A DNA stretch of 64,000 nt from an uncultured Synergistales bacterium (GTDB lineage Bacteria > Synergistota > Synergistia > Synergistales > Aminobacteriaceae). The notes beneath the pieces were generated by a model. It was not told the DNA's origin, made no database searches, and worked only from the letters and a program-made list of their open reading frames with translations. The position numbers and the translations under genes were made by a program. Shown here in pieces: positions 41,132 to 50,665 of the stretch; position 1 is the stretch's first letter; each line of letters begins with the position of its first letter. Location of the stretch: positions 62,001 to 126,000 of the forward strand of contig CAJOCL010000003.1 in the NCBI GenBank assembly GCA_905233565.1, in the 5' to 3' direction.

Positions 41132-41471
41132 TCACTGCCATCGGTGAGCCGTCGCCCTTTCTTGCGCCGAGCTTCACTATTCTTGTGTATCCGCCCTTGT
41201 CAAAATTCATGAACTTGGGCGCGATCTCCTGAAATAATTTCTTTGCTGCCTCTTTGTGCGGCATCTTTGAGAATACTACGCGAATATCGTGGACACTTCC
41301 GCCCCTTGCACGTGTTATAAGTTTTTCGGCAACGCGGCGCAGTTCCTTTGCACGTGTTACGGTAGTTTTTATACTGCCGTTAAGAAATAAGCTCGCGGCC
41401 ATGTTCCCAAGCATTAAACGTCTGTGGCTTCCGTAACGTCCGAGTGTCCTGTGGTCTACATGATGTCTCAA
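41094..41471 (-). CDS. rplQ: 50S ribosomal protein L17
   Basis: A 125-residue protein of the large subunit near the exit tunnel. The N-terminal MRHHVDHRTLGR and the GSIKTTVTRAKELRRVAEKL core (first part diagnostic) are typical. It starts at a TTG with AGGAGGTG about 9 nt upstream, located in the end of rpoA. Confidence 0.96.
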   Translation of the reverse strand: MRHHVDHRTLGRYGSHRRLMLGNMAASLFLNGSIKTTVTRAKELRRVAEKLITRARGGSVHDIRVVFSKMPHKEAAKKLFQEIAPKFMNFDKGGYTRIVKLGARKGDGSPMAVIELVERKDDENK

Positions 41472-41472
41472 T

Positions 41473-42891
41473 TTACTCTTTCACCTCCTGATTTTCCTGT
41501 TCCGTTTTTTCGGGCTTTTCTTTTTTCTTGGTCTTCGCGGTCTTTGCGGCCTTTGCAGGCTTTGCAGGCTTTTCGGGCTTTTCCGGCTCACTTGATTCTT
41601 TGACTTCTTTGGCTTCTTTTGCCTTTTTGCCTTTTTTGCCGCCTTTAGCCTCTTTCGCTTCTTTGACCTCTTTTACTTCTTCGGCTTCTTCGACTTCTTC
41701 AGCCTCTTTGTCTTCTTTTACGGCTTCGTCTGCTTTGTCTGAATCGCTTTCCCCAGTTTCGGTTGCGCTTACGTCATCGCTTTCGTTTTCGATTTCGATT
41801 TCACCTTCAGAATCGGTGTCAGCTGAATCAGAATCAGATTCACTATCGGTTGAAGGGACTTCGCTTGACGGGCTGAGCTCATAGCCAAGAAAATCAAGTC
41901 TCTTTTCAATTTCAGTGAGTGATATTTTGCCAAGATTGCGGATTTTTAACAGGTCGTCCCTAGATTTTCTGAGAAGGTCGCCCACTGTGTGAATGCCGCC
42001 CCTGAGAAGGCAGTTTTCGCTCCTGATAGAAAGTTCAAGCTCATGTATAGGGTGGTCATAATGCTCGTTTTCGTCAGCTTTTTCTTCTTCTTCAACAACA
42101 GGCTCTTCAACTATTTCCGGCTCAATCTCTCTCTGTACGTGAGGTGCAGTCCCGACCGTTGCGGCTATGCTGCCGAAATAGCTCTCAGCTATCCTTGAGG
42201 CTTCGGAAACTGCATCTTCGGGAGTTATTGCCCCGTTGGTCCAGACTTCGAGGACGAGACGGTCATAATCAATGCTCTGTTCAACCCTTGCCGGTTCAAC
42301 CTGATAATTTACGCGCCTGACCGGTGAAAATATTGCGTCCGTCAAAATCGCGTCTACAGGCAGTGCAGGCTGTGAAGGTCTTTCACGTTCGGCAGAAAGA
42401 TAACCTACTCCCTGCTCGACGTAAATTTCCATGAGAAGATGAGCATTTTCTTCAAGCGAACACAAAACGCCGTCACCGCAAAATTCGTAATCACTGTCCC
42501 AAGGCATATCTTTAGCCGTTATAACACCTGGATTTTCTGAACGTGTAAAGAAATCTTTGGGAAGTTCTGACGTGTCGAGAGTGATAATCTTGAATCCCTC
42601 ATCGTTGACTTCAATTTCAGATTTTGCCGCCTTTGCACGTACCGGAATATGCTTCAGGTTCATTAATATTTCAATTACGTCCTCGCGTATTCCGGGTATC
42701 GTGCTGAACTCGTGGAGTATTCCGTCAATTTTAACGGCAGTAACGGCAGCTCCCCTTATTGATGACAGCAGCAGCCTTCTCAAAGCATTTCCGAGTGTGT
42801 CGCCGTAACCGCGTTCAAGAGGCTCAATATAAAGTCTCCCGTAATTCTGGCTGTTCTCCTCAATATAGACTTTGAAACTGTTATTCTCCAA
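41473..42891 (-). CDS. rpoA: RNA polymerase alpha subunit with long charged C-terminal tail
   Basis: A 472-residue protein; typical alpha is about 310-350. The N-terminal domain (about 1-235) assembles polymerase, with the GNALRRLLLSS motif. An acidic linker (about 255-276) and a normal alpha-CTD (about 280-340, SENCLLRGGIHTVGDLL) follow. Residues 341-472 form an extra disordered tail: first Ser/Asp/Glu-rich (345-400), then alternating Lys/Glu/Ala/Pro with short KEAKE and PEKPAKPAK repeats. The corresponding DNA (41476-41871) is simple in sequence. rpsD, usually just before rpoA, is missing here. Confidence 0.95.
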   Translation of the reverse strand: MENNSFKVYIEENSQNYGRLYIEPLERGYGDTLGNALRRLLLSSIRGAAVTAVKIDGILHEFSTIPGIREDVIEILMNLKHIPVRAKAAKSEIEVNDEGFKIITLDTSELPKDFFTRSENPGVITAKDMPWDSDYEFCGDGVLCSLEENAHLLMEIYVEQGVGYLSAERERPSQPALPVDAILTDAIFSPVRRVNYQVEPARVEQSIDYDRLVLEVWTNGAITPEDAVSEASRIAESYFGSIAATVGTAPHVQREIEPEIVEEPVVEEEEKADENEHYDHPIHELELSIRSENCLLRGGIHTVGDLLRKSRDDLLKIRNLGKISLTEIEKRLDFLGYELSPSSEVPSTDSESDSDSADTDSEGEIEIENESDDVSATETGESDSDKADEAVKEDKEAEEVEEAEEVKEVKEAKEAKGGKKGKKAKEAKEVKESSEPEKPEKPAKPAKAAKTAKTKKKEKPEKTEQENQEVKE

Positions 42892-42912
42892 AACTTAAAG
42901 CTCTCCTTAAAA

Positions 42913-43311
42913 TTAAACTCGTCTTCTCTTCGGCGGTCTGCAGCCGTTATGAGGGATGGGCGTAGCGTCCTTGATTAAGTTGACCTGAAGCCCTGCGCTC
43001 TGTAACGCTCTGATTGCGCTCTCACGGCCGGGTCCGGGTCCTTTGACAATTACGTCAATTTCCTGAACTCCCTGATCCTGCGCGCCCTTTGCTACCTGAC
43101 CTGCTGCCATCTGAGCTGCGAACGGCGTTGACTTTCTGGCACCCTTGAAGCCGACATTTCCGCCTGATGCCCAAGTGATGATATTTCCTGCGCGGTCACT
43201 TATGCACATAATCGTATTATTGAAAGTTGAATAAATATGTGCGACGCCGTAATTAATATTTTTCTTTTCGCGTCTCTTGCCTTTTCTGGCCTGAGCTGTT
43301 CTTTTCGCCAC
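42913..43311 (-). CDS. rpsK: 30S ribosomal protein S11
   Basis: A 132-residue platform protein of the small subunit. [19 protein letters not shown] and the C-terminal [13 protein letters not shown] are typical. It starts at a GTG behind AGGAGG, 27 nt after rpsM. Confidence 0.97.
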   Translation of the reverse strand: MAKRTAQARKGKRREKKNINYGVAHIYSTFNNTIMCISDRAGNIITWASGGNVGFKGARKSTPFAAQMAAGQVAKGAQDQGVQEIDVIVKGPGPGRESAIRALQSAGLQVNLIKDATPIPHNGCRPPKRRRV

Positions 43312-43338
43312 TTTGTTTTTACCTCCTGTTTATGGCTC

Positions 43339-43716
43339 TTACTTCGTGGCCATCTTCTTGTTAGCAACTGTCCTTCTCGGACCTTTGCGCGTTCTTGCGT
43401 TGGTCTTTGTGCGCTGGCCTCTGACGGGAAGACCGACACGGTGCCTGATTCCCCTGTAGCAGCCGATGTCGATTAAACGCTTGATATTCATTGAGACTTC
43501 ACGCCTTAAATCGCCTTCGACCTTGTAATTATCTTCGATTTCGCGGCGGAGTTTCTGAGTATCTTCCTCGCTGAGATCTTTAACCCTGATGTCAGGATTT
43601 ACGCCCGTAGCCGCAAGAATTTTCTGTGATGTCTTGAGGCCGATTCCGAAAATGTACGTCAATCCGATTTCTACCCTTTTGTCTCTGGGCAGGTCTACTC
43701 CTGCTATACGTGCCAT
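43339..43716 (-). CDS. rpsM: 30S ribosomal protein S13
   Basis: A 125-residue head protein contacting the P-site tRNA and 50S subunit. The start [20 protein letters not shown] and the basic tail ([20 protein letters not shown]) are typical. Its binding site AGGAGG is formed by the last two arginine codons of rpmJ. Confidence 0.97.
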   Translation of the reverse strand: MARIAGVDLPRDKRVEIGLTYIFGIGLKTSQKILAATGVNPDIRVKDLSEEDTQKLRREIEDNYKVEGDLRREVSMNIKRLIDIGCYRGIRHRVGLPVRGQRTKTNARTRKGPRRTVANKKMATK

Positions 43717-43725
43717 TTTACTATA

Positions 43726-43851
43726 TTACCTCCTGACACCCTGACGCTGCTTATGTCTTGGGTTGCGGCTGCAAATAACGCGCACAACGCCGTGACGGCG
43801 GATTACTCTGCAAAATTCACAAATAGGCTTTACTGAAGGCCCTACTTTCAT
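43726..43851 (-). CDS. rpmJ: 50S ribosomal protein L36
   Basis: A 41-residue protein beginning [14 protein letters not shown] and ending [10 protein letters not shown]. The zinc ligands C11, C14, C27 and H33 are all present, so this is the zinc-binding form. It lies between infA and rpsM, as in most bacteria. It carries three more residues than the usual 37-38, and its stop codon adjoins the rpsM binding site. Confidence 0.95.
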   Translation of the reverse strand: MKVGPSVKPICEFCRVIRRHGVVRVICSRNPRHKQRQGVRR

Positions 43852-43866
43852 TTTATATCACCTGTA

Positions 43867-44097
43867 TTATTTGTATCTGTAAATTATCCTGCCCCTCGTC
43901 AAGTCATAAGGGGAGATTTCTACAAGCACTTTGTCACCCGGTAAAATCCTGATGAAGTGCATTCTCATTTTTCCGCTGACATGAGCCAGAACGCGATGGC
44001 CGTTTTCAAGTTCAACCCTGAACATTGCATTCGGCAGCGGTTCGGAAATTACGCCCTTTACTTCGATTACGTCCTCTTTGCCGGAATTATTAGCCAT
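43867..44097 (-). CDS. infA: translation initiation factor IF-1
   Basis: A 76-residue OB-fold protein that binds the ribosomal A site during initiation. The core [20 protein letters not shown] and [14 protein letters not shown] are conserved. TAGGAG lies 3-4 nt before the ATG. The start overlaps the KOW gene stop by 8 nt. Confidence 0.97.
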   Translation of the reverse strand: MANNSGKEDVIEVKGVISEPLPNAMFRVELENGHRVLAHVSGKMRMHFIRILPGDKVLVEISPYDLTRGRIIYRYK

Positions 44098-44353
44098 TAA
44101 CTCCTACGCTCCTGTGAAAATATCCCGCGTCAATGTTTTTACCTGCCTTTATATATTCTGCTAAATTTTCTGCGCGCCTTGATGTTTTTTGCAGGTGCTT
44201 AATATTTTTTTTCTTCGGATTTGAGACGTTGAATCTTTCAGGACGGATTAATTTTATTTTTCCGTCAGCCTCAAACCCTGAGACTACATATTCAAGACCT
44301 GTATCTTTTCCCTGCCTTGAGATTACTATCTGGCCTATAGAAAGCTCTGCCAC
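44090..44353 (-). CDS. KOW domain RNA-binding protein (L14e-like)
   Basis: An 87-residue protein with an N-terminal KOW motif ([19 protein letters not shown]) and a basic middle ([18 protein letters not shown]). Small KOW proteins of this type lie between map and infA in many Firmicutes and related bacteria; their role in the ribosome is not settled. It starts at a GTG inside the end of map. Confidence 0.85.
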   Translation of the reverse strand: MAELSIGQIVISRQGKDTGLEYVVSGFEADGKIKLIRPERFNVSNPKKKNIKHLQKTSRRAENLAEYIKAGKNIDAGYFHRSVGVNG

Positions 44354-45114
44354 TTTGTCAAAATCTCCGGCCCGTCATCAAGAATAACTATCGAGCGTTC
44401 AAAATGTGCCGCGTCGGAACCGTCAGCCGTTGAAACCGTCCAGCCGTTGGCTCCAGTTTTCACTTTTTCGCGCCCGGACATAATCATAGGCTCAATTGCT
44501 ATAGTCATGCCAGCTTTAAGCGTCATACCCTGACCGGCCTTCCCGTAATTCGGAATCTGGGGGGCTTCGTGCATTTTTCTACCGATGCCGTGTCCCGTGT
44601 AATCCCTGACTACTCCGAAACCGTAGGATTTAACGTAACTTTCAACCGCGTGTCCGATGTCTCCGAGCGTATTGCCCTTGAGGGCTGAAGATATTGCCCT
44701 GTTCAGAGACTCTTCGGTAACTTCAAGAAGTTTTCTGCGTTTATCGCTTATTTCGCCCACAGGGTAAGTGCAGGCGGCATCACCGCAGTAACCGTTGACA
44801 TAAGCCCCTACATCAATGCTGATTATATCGCCTTCCTGAAGTATCCTGTTAAAGTCGGGTATACCGTGAACGACTTCTTCATTGATTGAGGCGCATATAG
44901 TACCCGGAAACGGTGTCATGTTGAACGCGGGCTTATAGTTCTTGAACGCGGGTATACCGTTGTTTTTCCGTATGTGTTCTTCGGCGAGCCTGTCAAGTTC
45001 ACCTGTTGAAATACCGGGACGGACGGCCTCACGCATTATGTCGAGAACTTCAGCCGTTACGCGTCCGGCATTCCTCATTAACTGGATTTCTTCAGGCGTT
45101 TTAATCTTTATCAT
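44335..45114 (-). CDS. map: methionine aminopeptidase, type I
   Basis: A 259-residue enzyme that removes the initiator methionine. The metal ligands are in SIDVGAYVNGYCGDAA (two D), the H in TGHGIGRKMHEAP, and the glutamates in AIEPMI and the C-terminal FERSIVI. It follows adk by 2 nt and precedes the KOW gene with an overlap. Confidence 0.96.
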   Translation of the reverse strand: MIKIKTPEEIQLMRNAGRVTAEVLDIMREAVRPGISTGELDRLAEEHIRKNNGIPAFKNYKPAFNMTPFPGTICASINEEVVHGIPDFNRILQEGDIISIDVGAYVNGYCGDAACTYPVGEISDKRRKLLEVTEESLNRAISSALKGNTLGDIGHAVESYVKSYGFGVVRDYTGHGIGRKMHEAPQIPNYGKAGQGMTLKAGMTIAIEPMIMSGREKVKTGANGWTVSTADGSDAAHFERSIVILDDGPEILTKWQSFL

Positions 45115-45116
45115 GA

Positions 45117-45734
45117 TTACAACAGTCTCAATTCATCGGAAACACGTTCAAAAACTTCTTCGGGCATTCCCGTTGCGTCAATTTCAAGCAATAAGCCCCT
45201 TGACCTGTAAAAATCTTCAAGTGCTTCTGTCTGTTCGTGAAAAACCCTGAGGCGTTCCCTGATCGTCTCTTCGTTGTCATCATCGCGCCTGTAAAGTTCT
45301 CCTCCGCATAACGGGCATTTGCTGTGTTCATGAATGTTCGTAACGTTTCCGCATTCTTTGCATACTGCCCTGCTGGTCAGCCTCTTGACGATTGCTTCAT
45401 CAGGTACTTTGAATAATATAACGCCGTCAAGTTTCGTTATGCTTTCGAGAAATTCCGCCTGCTTAACCGTACGGGGGAACCCGTCAAGCATGAAACCTTC
45501 TTCGGGCTTTAATTCAGCCAGCTTAGTGCCTACCATTTTCATGACTATATCATCAGGAACTAACTGGCCTGAGTCCATATATTTTTTAGCTTCAAGACCC
45601 AAAGGAGTATTCTCTTTAAGATTATGCCTGAAAATATCTCCTGTTGAAATATGAACCAGATTGTGCCTTTCTTTAAGGAAGACGGCCTGAGTGCCTTTAC
45701 CGGCCCCAGGCGCACCTAATAATACCAGCCTCAT
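45117..45734 (-). CDS. adk: adenylate kinase
   Basis: A 205-residue enzyme that interconverts AMP, ADP and ATP. The P-loop GAPGAGKGTQ, the LDGFPRTVKQAE motif and a zinc-binding LID with two CxxC pairs (CKEC, CPLC) are present. It follows secY by 2 nt, with AGAGG as binding site. Confidence 0.97.
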   Translation of the reverse strand: MRLVLLGAPGAGKGTQAVFLKERHNLVHISTGDIFRHNLKENTPLGLEAKKYMDSGQLVPDDIVMKMVGTKLAELKPEEGFMLDGFPRTVKQAEFLESITKLDGVILFKVPDEAIVKRLTSRAVCKECGNVTNIHEHSKCPLCGGELYRRDDDNEETIRERLRVFHEQTEALEDFYRSRGLLLEIDATGMPEEVFERVSDELRLL

Positions 45735-45736
45735 AA

Positions 45737-47041
45737 TTAACCTCTGAGAAGCCCTCTGCGTCCGCCGCCGGATTTCTTTAATATTCCGTCATAGTGGCGC
45801 ATGAGTAACTGTGCCTCGATCTGGTTTATCGTATCCATTGCAACGCCGACAACGATTAATACTGCAGTTCCGCCGAAATAGAAGCTGTTAATTCTCAGAA
45901 CTGACGACATAAGATTCGGAATTAAAGCGATTACCGCAAGGAATACAGCTCCGCCGAGCGTTATTCTTTCCATTACACGGGTAATGTAATCTGACGTCGG
46001 CTGACCGGGTCTTATGCCTAAAATAAATCCGCCGTATTTCTTCATGTTGTTTGCTATGTCCGTAGGATTAAAGACAACGGCCGTATAGAAATACGAGAAG
46101 AATATAATCAAGGCAACGTAACAGAGAATATAAAAGAAACTGTTCGGCGCAAACAAAGCACTGATAAATCTTCCTGCTGCACTCTCGCTGAAGTAATTAG
46201 CGATTGTATACGGAAAAATCAGAAGCGAGCTTGCGAAAATTATTGGAATAACTCCTGACTGATTCACTTTTAACGGGATAAAAGTACTCTGACCGCCGTA
46301 AATTTTATTTCCTACAACTCTCTTTGCATACTGTACGGGTAATCTCCTCTGCCCTTCCTGAAGGAGAATACAGCCGGCAACAACCACGACCATGAGAACG
46401 ATACCGACAAGAAGGCCGATGACGCTCATTGAGCCTAAACGAACCATGTTCCAGGTCTGTAATATAGCCTCCGGGATCCTCGCAACGATACCGGCAAAAA
46501 TCAACAGTGATATGCCGTTCCCGACACCGTGATCGCTTAACTCTTCGCCCAGCCACATTACTGCAACAGAACCTGTAACAAGCGTAATCACTACGAGCAT
46601 CCAGTCAAGAAAACCGCCCTGCATTATGCCCAAGCTGCCGAGCCATGCAGTCATGCCGATCGCCTGAACTACGGCAAAGACTACGGCACCGTACCGCGTC
46701 CACTGCGTAATTTTTTTGGGGCCGTCCGTACCGTCCTTCTGTAATTTTTCCAGATACGGGAAAATTACGACCAAGAGCTGCATAACGATGCTTGAATTAA
46801 TGTACGGTGCAACGCCCAGCGAGAATATTCCGAAACGGCTCAAGGCACCGCCCGAAAACAGGTTCAGGAAATCCATAACGCCGCCTTCGCTCGTGCTGAA
46901 AAGAGCTGCCATAGCCGCACGGTTTACGCCCGGACTTGGGATATATGCGCCGAGCCTGAATATAAACAGAATGAAGAGCGTGAAAAATATTCTGCGCTTC
47001 AGATCCGGCAGCCTGAAAATATCACCCAGAGACCCGAACAT
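45737..47041 (-). CDS. secY: protein translocase subunit SecY
   Basis: A 434-residue channel protein with ten membrane helices that passes unfolded proteins across or into the inner membrane. The start FRLPDLKRRIFFTLFIL, the plug region and the cytosolic loops (GIRPGQPTSDYI) are typical. The start overlaps the rplO stop by 1 nt. Confidence 0.97.
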   Translation of the reverse strand: MFGSLGDIFRLPDLKRRIFFTLFILFIFRLGAYIPSPGVNRAAMAALFSTSEGGVMDFLNLFSGGALSRFGIFSLGVAPYINSSIVMQLLVVIFPYLEKLQKDGTDGPKKITQWTRYGAVVFAVVQAIGMTAWLGSLGIMQGGFLDWMLVVITLVTGSVAVMWLGEELSDHGVGNGISLLIFAGIVARIPEAILQTWNMVRLGSMSVIGLLVGIVLMVVVVAGCILLQEGQRRLPVQYAKRVVGNKIYGGQSTFIPLKVNQSGVIPIIFASSLLIFPYTIANYFSESAAGRFISALFAPNSFFYILCYVALIIFFSYFYTAVVFNPTDIANNMKKYGGFILGIRPGQPTSDYITRVMERITLGGAVFLAVIALIPNLMSSVLRINSFYFGGTAVLIVVGVAMDTINQIEAQLLMRHYDGILKKSGGGRRGLLRG

Positions 47042-47490
47042 CAGACTACCTCGTGAGTTCCGCCGGAAGCCTCGATCTTTTTCACAGCTTCCGCGCTGAA
47101 TGCTCCGGCCTTGATTTTAAGGGCTTTGCTGAGTTCTCCGTCAGCAAGAATCTTAACGGGAATATTTTTCTTTCTTATGATTCTTGCGTTGAACATGGCT
47201 TCAGCGTCAACCTCTGAGCCGGCCTCGAATTTCTTTTCGAGAGTTTTCAGATTTACGGGCTGGAAGAACTTCGCAAATCTGGCATTGTTAAAGCCGCGTT
47301 TCGGTGTCCTTCTGGTCAGGGGCATCTGGCCGCCTTCAAATCCCGGACGAACGCCGCCGCCGGTTCTTGACTTGTCGCCCTTGTGTCCTTTTCCGGAAGT
47401 CTTGCCCGTTCCGCTTCCGATACCCTGTCCCAGACGCTTTGCCTTATGCGTTGAGCCTTTAACAGGGTGCAAATCCTGTAACGTTATCAT
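47041..47490 (-). CDS. rplO: 50S ribosomal protein L15
   Basis: A 149-residue protein with the Gly-rich N-terminus (RLGQGIGSGTGKTSGKGHKG) that enters the rRNA core. The ATG at 47490 overlaps the rpmD stop by 4 nt and has GGGAGG upstream. An earlier in-frame start would add five atypical residues. Confidence 0.95.
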   Translation of the reverse strand: MITLQDLHPVKGSTHKAKRLGQGIGSGTGKTSGKGHKGDKSRTGGGVRPGFEGGQMPLTRRTPKRGFNNARFAKFFQPVNLKTLEKKFEAGSEVDAEAMFNARIIRKKNIPVKILADGELSKALKIKAGAFSAEAVKKIEASGGTHEVV

Positions 47491-47669
47491 TCGACAACCT
47501 CCCATTTAACCAGATGGCGCACGTGTTCAATCATTCCGCGTACCTGCGGTGTGTCATCGTGTTCAACTTCAGAATTTAATTTTCTGAAACCGAGTGCCTT
47601 TATTGTGCGCTTCTGTCTCTCAGGGAATCCAATTGCGCTTTTGATCCACTTTGCCTTAATCTTTGCCAT
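47487..47669 (-). CDS. rpmD: 50S ribosomal protein L30
   Basis: A 60-residue protein with the typical KSAIGFPERQKRTIKALG segment. The ATG at 47669, with GGGGAG about 9 nt upstream, is chosen; a GTG three codons earlier sits within that binding site. Confidence 0.95.
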   Translation of the reverse strand: MAKIKAKWIKSAIGFPERQKRTIKALGFRKLNSEVEHDDTPQVRGMIEHVRHLVKWEVVE

Positions 47670-47674
47670 GTGAA

Positions 47675-48223
47675 TCACTCCCCGATTGCCTGCACTGCTT
47701 CTTCAGCCGGTGCTTCTTCAACTGTTTCTTCAACACCTGAAAGTCCCCTGAGTTTCATAATTTCGTCCTCAGTTCTGGTTATCCTGATCGCCTCAAGTGT
47801 TGCGTGTGCAATGTTTATAGCGTTTGAAGTTCTGCCCGTAACTTTCGTAACTACGTCTTTGACTCCGCCAAGCTCCATAATTGCGCGGACAACTCCGCCC
47901 GCAATGACTCCAGTACCTTCGGGGCAGGGCTTGAGCAAAACCCTTGCAGCTCCGAACTCTCCGACAACAGGGTGAGGAATTGTATTCCCTGCGTGGCGTA
48001 CTGAAACCATGTTCTTTTTGGCTTTTTCGATTCCCTTGCGGACTGCTTCAGCGATTTCCTTTGCCTTGCCGATTCCGGTTCCGACCTGTGATGCTCCGTC
48101 ACCTACGACAACAAGGACTGCAAAACGGAATCTCTTTCCGCCTTTAACAACCTTGCTGACACGGTTAATGGCTACAACGCGCTCCTGAAGTTCAGCGGCT
48201 TCTGTTTCATTTCTTCTGGGCAT
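47675..48223 (-). CDS. rpsE: 30S ribosomal protein S5
   Basis: A 182-residue protein. The double-stranded RNA-binding N-domain (VAINRVSKVVKGGKRFRFAV as core) and the C-terminal GTGVIAGGVVRAIMELGGV are conserved. The C-terminus has an acidic/alanine extension (EETVEEAPAEEAVQ). The start shares 1 nt with the rplR stop. Confidence 0.96.
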   Translation of the reverse strand: MPRRNETEAAELQERVVAINRVSKVVKGGKRFRFAVLVVVGDGASQVGTGIGKAKEIAEAVRKGIEKAKKNMVSVRHAGNTIPHPVVGEFGAARVLLKPCPEGTGVIAGGVVRAIMELGGVKDVVTKVTGRTSNAINIAHATLEAIRITRTEDEIMKLRGLSGVEETVEEAPAEEAVQAIGE

Positions 48224-48588
48224 CAGAATACAAGCCCTCCTTCTCTGGCGGCATCAGCTACCGCCATAACTTTTCCGATATAGGCATGACCGCCCCTGTC
48301 AAAGACAACTGAGCTGATCCCCTTAGCTTTTGCACGTTCTGCGATTGCCTTTCCGATTACTTTGGCTGCCTCAACGTTGCAGTGTCCTTTAAGTTCGGGC
48401 TGCAATGACTTGTCAAGGGTTGACGCTGAAACGAGAGTGTGTCCCTTTTCGTCGTCAATGACCTGAACATAAATATTCTTGAGGCTTCTGAAAACGCACA
48501 TACGGGGCTTCTCGGCTGTACCTGAAAGCGTCCTGCGCAGTCTCTCATGCCTTATTACGCGCATATCATTTCTGCTTTTCTTTTTCAT
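48223..48588 (-). CDS. rplR: 50S ribosomal protein L18
   Basis: A 121-residue 5S rRNA-binding protein. [18 protein letters not shown]-like and the C-terminal [20 protein letters not shown] are typical. It lies 6 nt after rplF. Confidence 0.96.
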   Translation of the reverse strand: MKKKSRNDMRVIRHERLRRTLSGTAEKPRMCVFRSLKNIYVQVIDDEKGHTLVSASTLDKSLQPELKGHCNVEAAKVIGKAIAERAKAKGISSVVFDRGGHAYIGKVMAVADAAREGGLVF

Positions 48589-48594
48589 GATGTT

Positions 48595-49134
48595 TTACTT
48601 CGCCCCAGTCTTGCCGGCCTTGCGGATTATGTATTCATTCTCGAATTTAATACCTTTTCCATGATAAGGCTCAGGCGGTCTGAATTTCTTTATCAGGGCG
48701 CATGTCTGACCCACTAACTCTTTATCAATTCCCCTGACATGGAACTTTATGGGATTTTCCACGACTATTTCGATACCTTCGGGAGGCGTGAACTCGATGG
48801 GATGTGAATAACCCAAGTTCATGACGAGCTTTTTACCCTGAAGGGCTGCACGCCAGCCTACTCCGACGATTTCCATTGTCTTTGAGAATCCTGCCGTAAC
48901 GCCCGTAACCATGTTGGCTATCAACGCTCTTGTCATTCCGTGCCAGGCTCTTGTCTGTTTGTCCTCGCTTGTGCGTGAAACTTTGACCTGTCCGCCGTCA
49001 ACGTCAACAACTATTCCGGGCATTAACTGAGCATGAAGCTCACCTTTCGGGCCTTTGACTTTTATATCAGTACCCTTGACTTCAACGCTTGCGCCTTTTG
49101 CGATTTCTACTGCTTTGCGTCCGATACGAGACAT
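48595..49134 (-). CDS. rplF: 50S ribosomal protein L6
   Basis: A 179-residue protein of two similar folds near the factor-binding site. SRIGRKAVEIAKGASVEV at the start and the C-terminal RPPEPYHGKGIKFENEYI are diagnostic. Confidence 0.96.
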   Translation of the reverse strand: MSRIGRKAVEIAKGASVEVKGTDIKVKGPKGELHAQLMPGIVVDVDGGQVKVSRTSEDKQTRAWHGMTRALIANMVTGVTAGFSKTMEIVGVGWRAALQGKKLVMNLGYSHPIEFTPPEGIEIVVENPIKFHVRGIDKELVGQTCALIKKFRPPEPYHGKGIKFENEYIIRKAGKTGAK

Positions 49135-49149
49135 TTTATATAACCCCTC

Positions 49150-49554
49150 CTACCAGACATAGCAGAGAACTTCTCCGCCCAAGCCTAATTTATGGGCTTC
49201 AGTTCCTGTCTTCAGGCCCTTTGACGTTGAGAGAATCGCAAGACCCAGACCGCCCATGACAACGGGTAATTTGTCGTGGCCTACATAAATTCTCCTGCCG
49301 GGCTTGCTGATTCTGCGGAGACCCTGAATTACGCGCTCTTTGCTGTTTCCGTATGATAAATATATCCTGATTTCCGCATACGGCTTTTCAGGATCAGTAA
49401 TCATTCTGAAATTCCTGATGTAGCCTTCTTCTTTGAGAATGCGGGCTAATGCTAACTTCATTTTGCTCGATGGAATGTCAACGCTCTCTGCATATGTCAT
49501 GTTAGCGTTGCGAATCCTCGTGAGCATGTCTGCAACCGGATCATTAACGTACAA
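49150..49554 (-). CDS. rpsH: 30S ribosomal protein S8
   Basis: A 134-residue protein that binds central-domain 16S rRNA and, in other bacteria, represses the spc operon. [16 protein letters not shown] and the C-terminal [20 protein letters not shown] are typical. I start it at a TTG with AAGGGGG about 9 nt upstream and 14 nt after rpsN. No ATG fits the family N-terminus. Confidence 0.93.
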   Translation of the reverse strand: MYVNDPVADMLTRIRNANMTYAESVDIPSSKMKLALARILKEEGYIRNFRMITDPEKPYAEIRIYLSYGNSKERVIQGLRRISKPGRRIYVGHDKLPVVMGGLGLAILSTSKGLKTGTEAHKLGLGGEVLCYVW

Positions 49555-49568
49555 CTTGACACGCCCCC

Positions 49569-49754
49569 TTACCAGCTCGACTTGACAACGCCGGGGAATA
49601 ATCCCTCGCGTGCCATTTTCCTGAAGCAGCAGCGGCACATATCAAACATACGGATATAGCCGTGAATCCTTCCGCATAACGGGCAGCGGTTGTGCTTTCT
49701 CGTGCTGAATTTAGGGGGGAGCTGTGCTTTCAACTTTAATGCTTTTCTTGCCAT
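49569..49754 (-). CDS. rpsZ: 30S ribosomal protein S14, zinc-binding type Z
   Basis: A 61-residue protein with two CxxC pairs (CPLC and CRCC), so it is the zinc-binding short form. The segment [15 protein letters not shown] and the C-terminal [12 protein letters not shown] are typical. It lies in the standard place between rplE and rpsH. Confidence 0.96.
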   Translation of the reverse strand: MARKALKLKAQLPPKFSTRKHNRCPLCGRIHGYIRMFDMCRCCFRKMAREGLFPGVVKSSW

Positions 49755-49762
49755 TTTGTGTT

Positions 49763-50320
49763 TTATACCCCCTGATTTCCTGTCCTGAACGGCATTCCAA
49801 GTCCCTTTAACAGCGCAAAAGCCTCTTCATCAGTCTTTGCACTCGTTACTATTGAAACGTTCATGCCGCGTGAACGTATAACTTTGTCATAGCTTATTTC
49901 AGGGAAGATTAACTGCTCGCGTAATCCTAAATTGAAATTGCCGCGGCCGTCAAAGCCTTTTCTTGAAATTCCCTGAAAGTCCTTTATTGAAGGCAGTGCC
50001 AGAGATATGAGCCTGTCAAGAAATTCCCACATTTTCGCGCCCCTTAACGTTACCGCACAGGCAACGGGCATATTCTGACGGACTTTGAAACCTGCTATGG
50101 ATTTCTTTGCACGCTTCAATAACGGCTGCTGTCCCGTGATTGCGCGAAGTTCGGCTATTGCTGCGTCCATGAACTTAATATCGAGTTTTGCATCGCCGAC
50201 TCCGATATTTACGACGACTTTTTCGATTTTAGGCATCTGCATGACGTTTTTATAACCGAACTCACGGAGCATTGCGGGAGCCACTTCATTTTTGTACTTC
50301 TCAAGCATTCTCGGTGTCAT
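49763..50320 (-). CDS. rplE: 50S ribosomal protein L5
   Basis: A 185-residue 5S rRNA-binding protein. [20 protein letters not shown], the [12 protein letters not shown] segment and the [17 protein letters not shown] end are conserved. It follows rplX by 3 nt. Confidence 0.96.
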   Translation of the reverse strand: MTPRMLEKYKNEVAPAMLREFGYKNVMQMPKIEKVVVNIGVGDAKLDIKFMDAAIAELRAITGQQPLLKRAKKSIAGFKVRQNMPVACAVTLRGAKMWEFLDRLISLALPSIKDFQGISRKGFDGRGNFNLGLREQLIFPEISYDKVIRSRGMNVSIVTSAKTDEEAFALLKGLGMPFRTGNQGV

Positions 50321-50323
50321 GGC

Positions 50324-50653
50324 TTAAAGTCCTCCGCGATCTATGATTTCTCCGCATTTCTTGCAGACGCGGACTTTTTTCCCGTTCTCAAGGAATGAGG
50401 CTCCGACCCTCGTAGCCTTTCCGCACTGGGGACAGACAAGCATAACTTTGCTGGCATAAATCGGAGCTTCCTGCTTGATGATTCCGGACTGCGGGTTATT
50501 CTGGCTGGGCCTTACGTGGCGCGAGACCATATTTACGCCCTCGACGACGACTAAATCCCTCTCAGGGATACGGCGTATAATCTTGCCTTCTTTTCCCTTG
50601 TCCTTGCCGGTGATTACTTTCACGCGGTCATTTTTCTTTAATCTTACTGTCAT
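50324..50653 (-). CDS. rplX: 50S ribosomal protein L24
   Basis: A 109-residue assembly initiator protein with a KOW motif ([18 protein letters not shown]). The ATG at 50653 has AGGAG 9 nt upstream; a TTG two codons earlier is too close to that site. A CPQC...CKKC pair near the C-terminus may bind zinc. Confidence 0.95.
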   Translation of the reverse strand: MTVRLKKNDRVKVITGKDKGKEGKIIRRIPERDLVVVEGVNMVSRHVRPSQNNPQSGIIKQEAPIYASKVMLVCPQCGKATRVGASFLENGKKVRVCKKCGEIIDRGGL

Positions 50654-50665
50654 TGTCAAAATCTC

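Noticed and set aside
41476-41871. Possible tandem-repeat or CRISPR-like array
   Set aside because: The repetitive pattern is the coding sequence of the Lys/Glu-rich RpoA tail; units are short, irregular and stay in frame.
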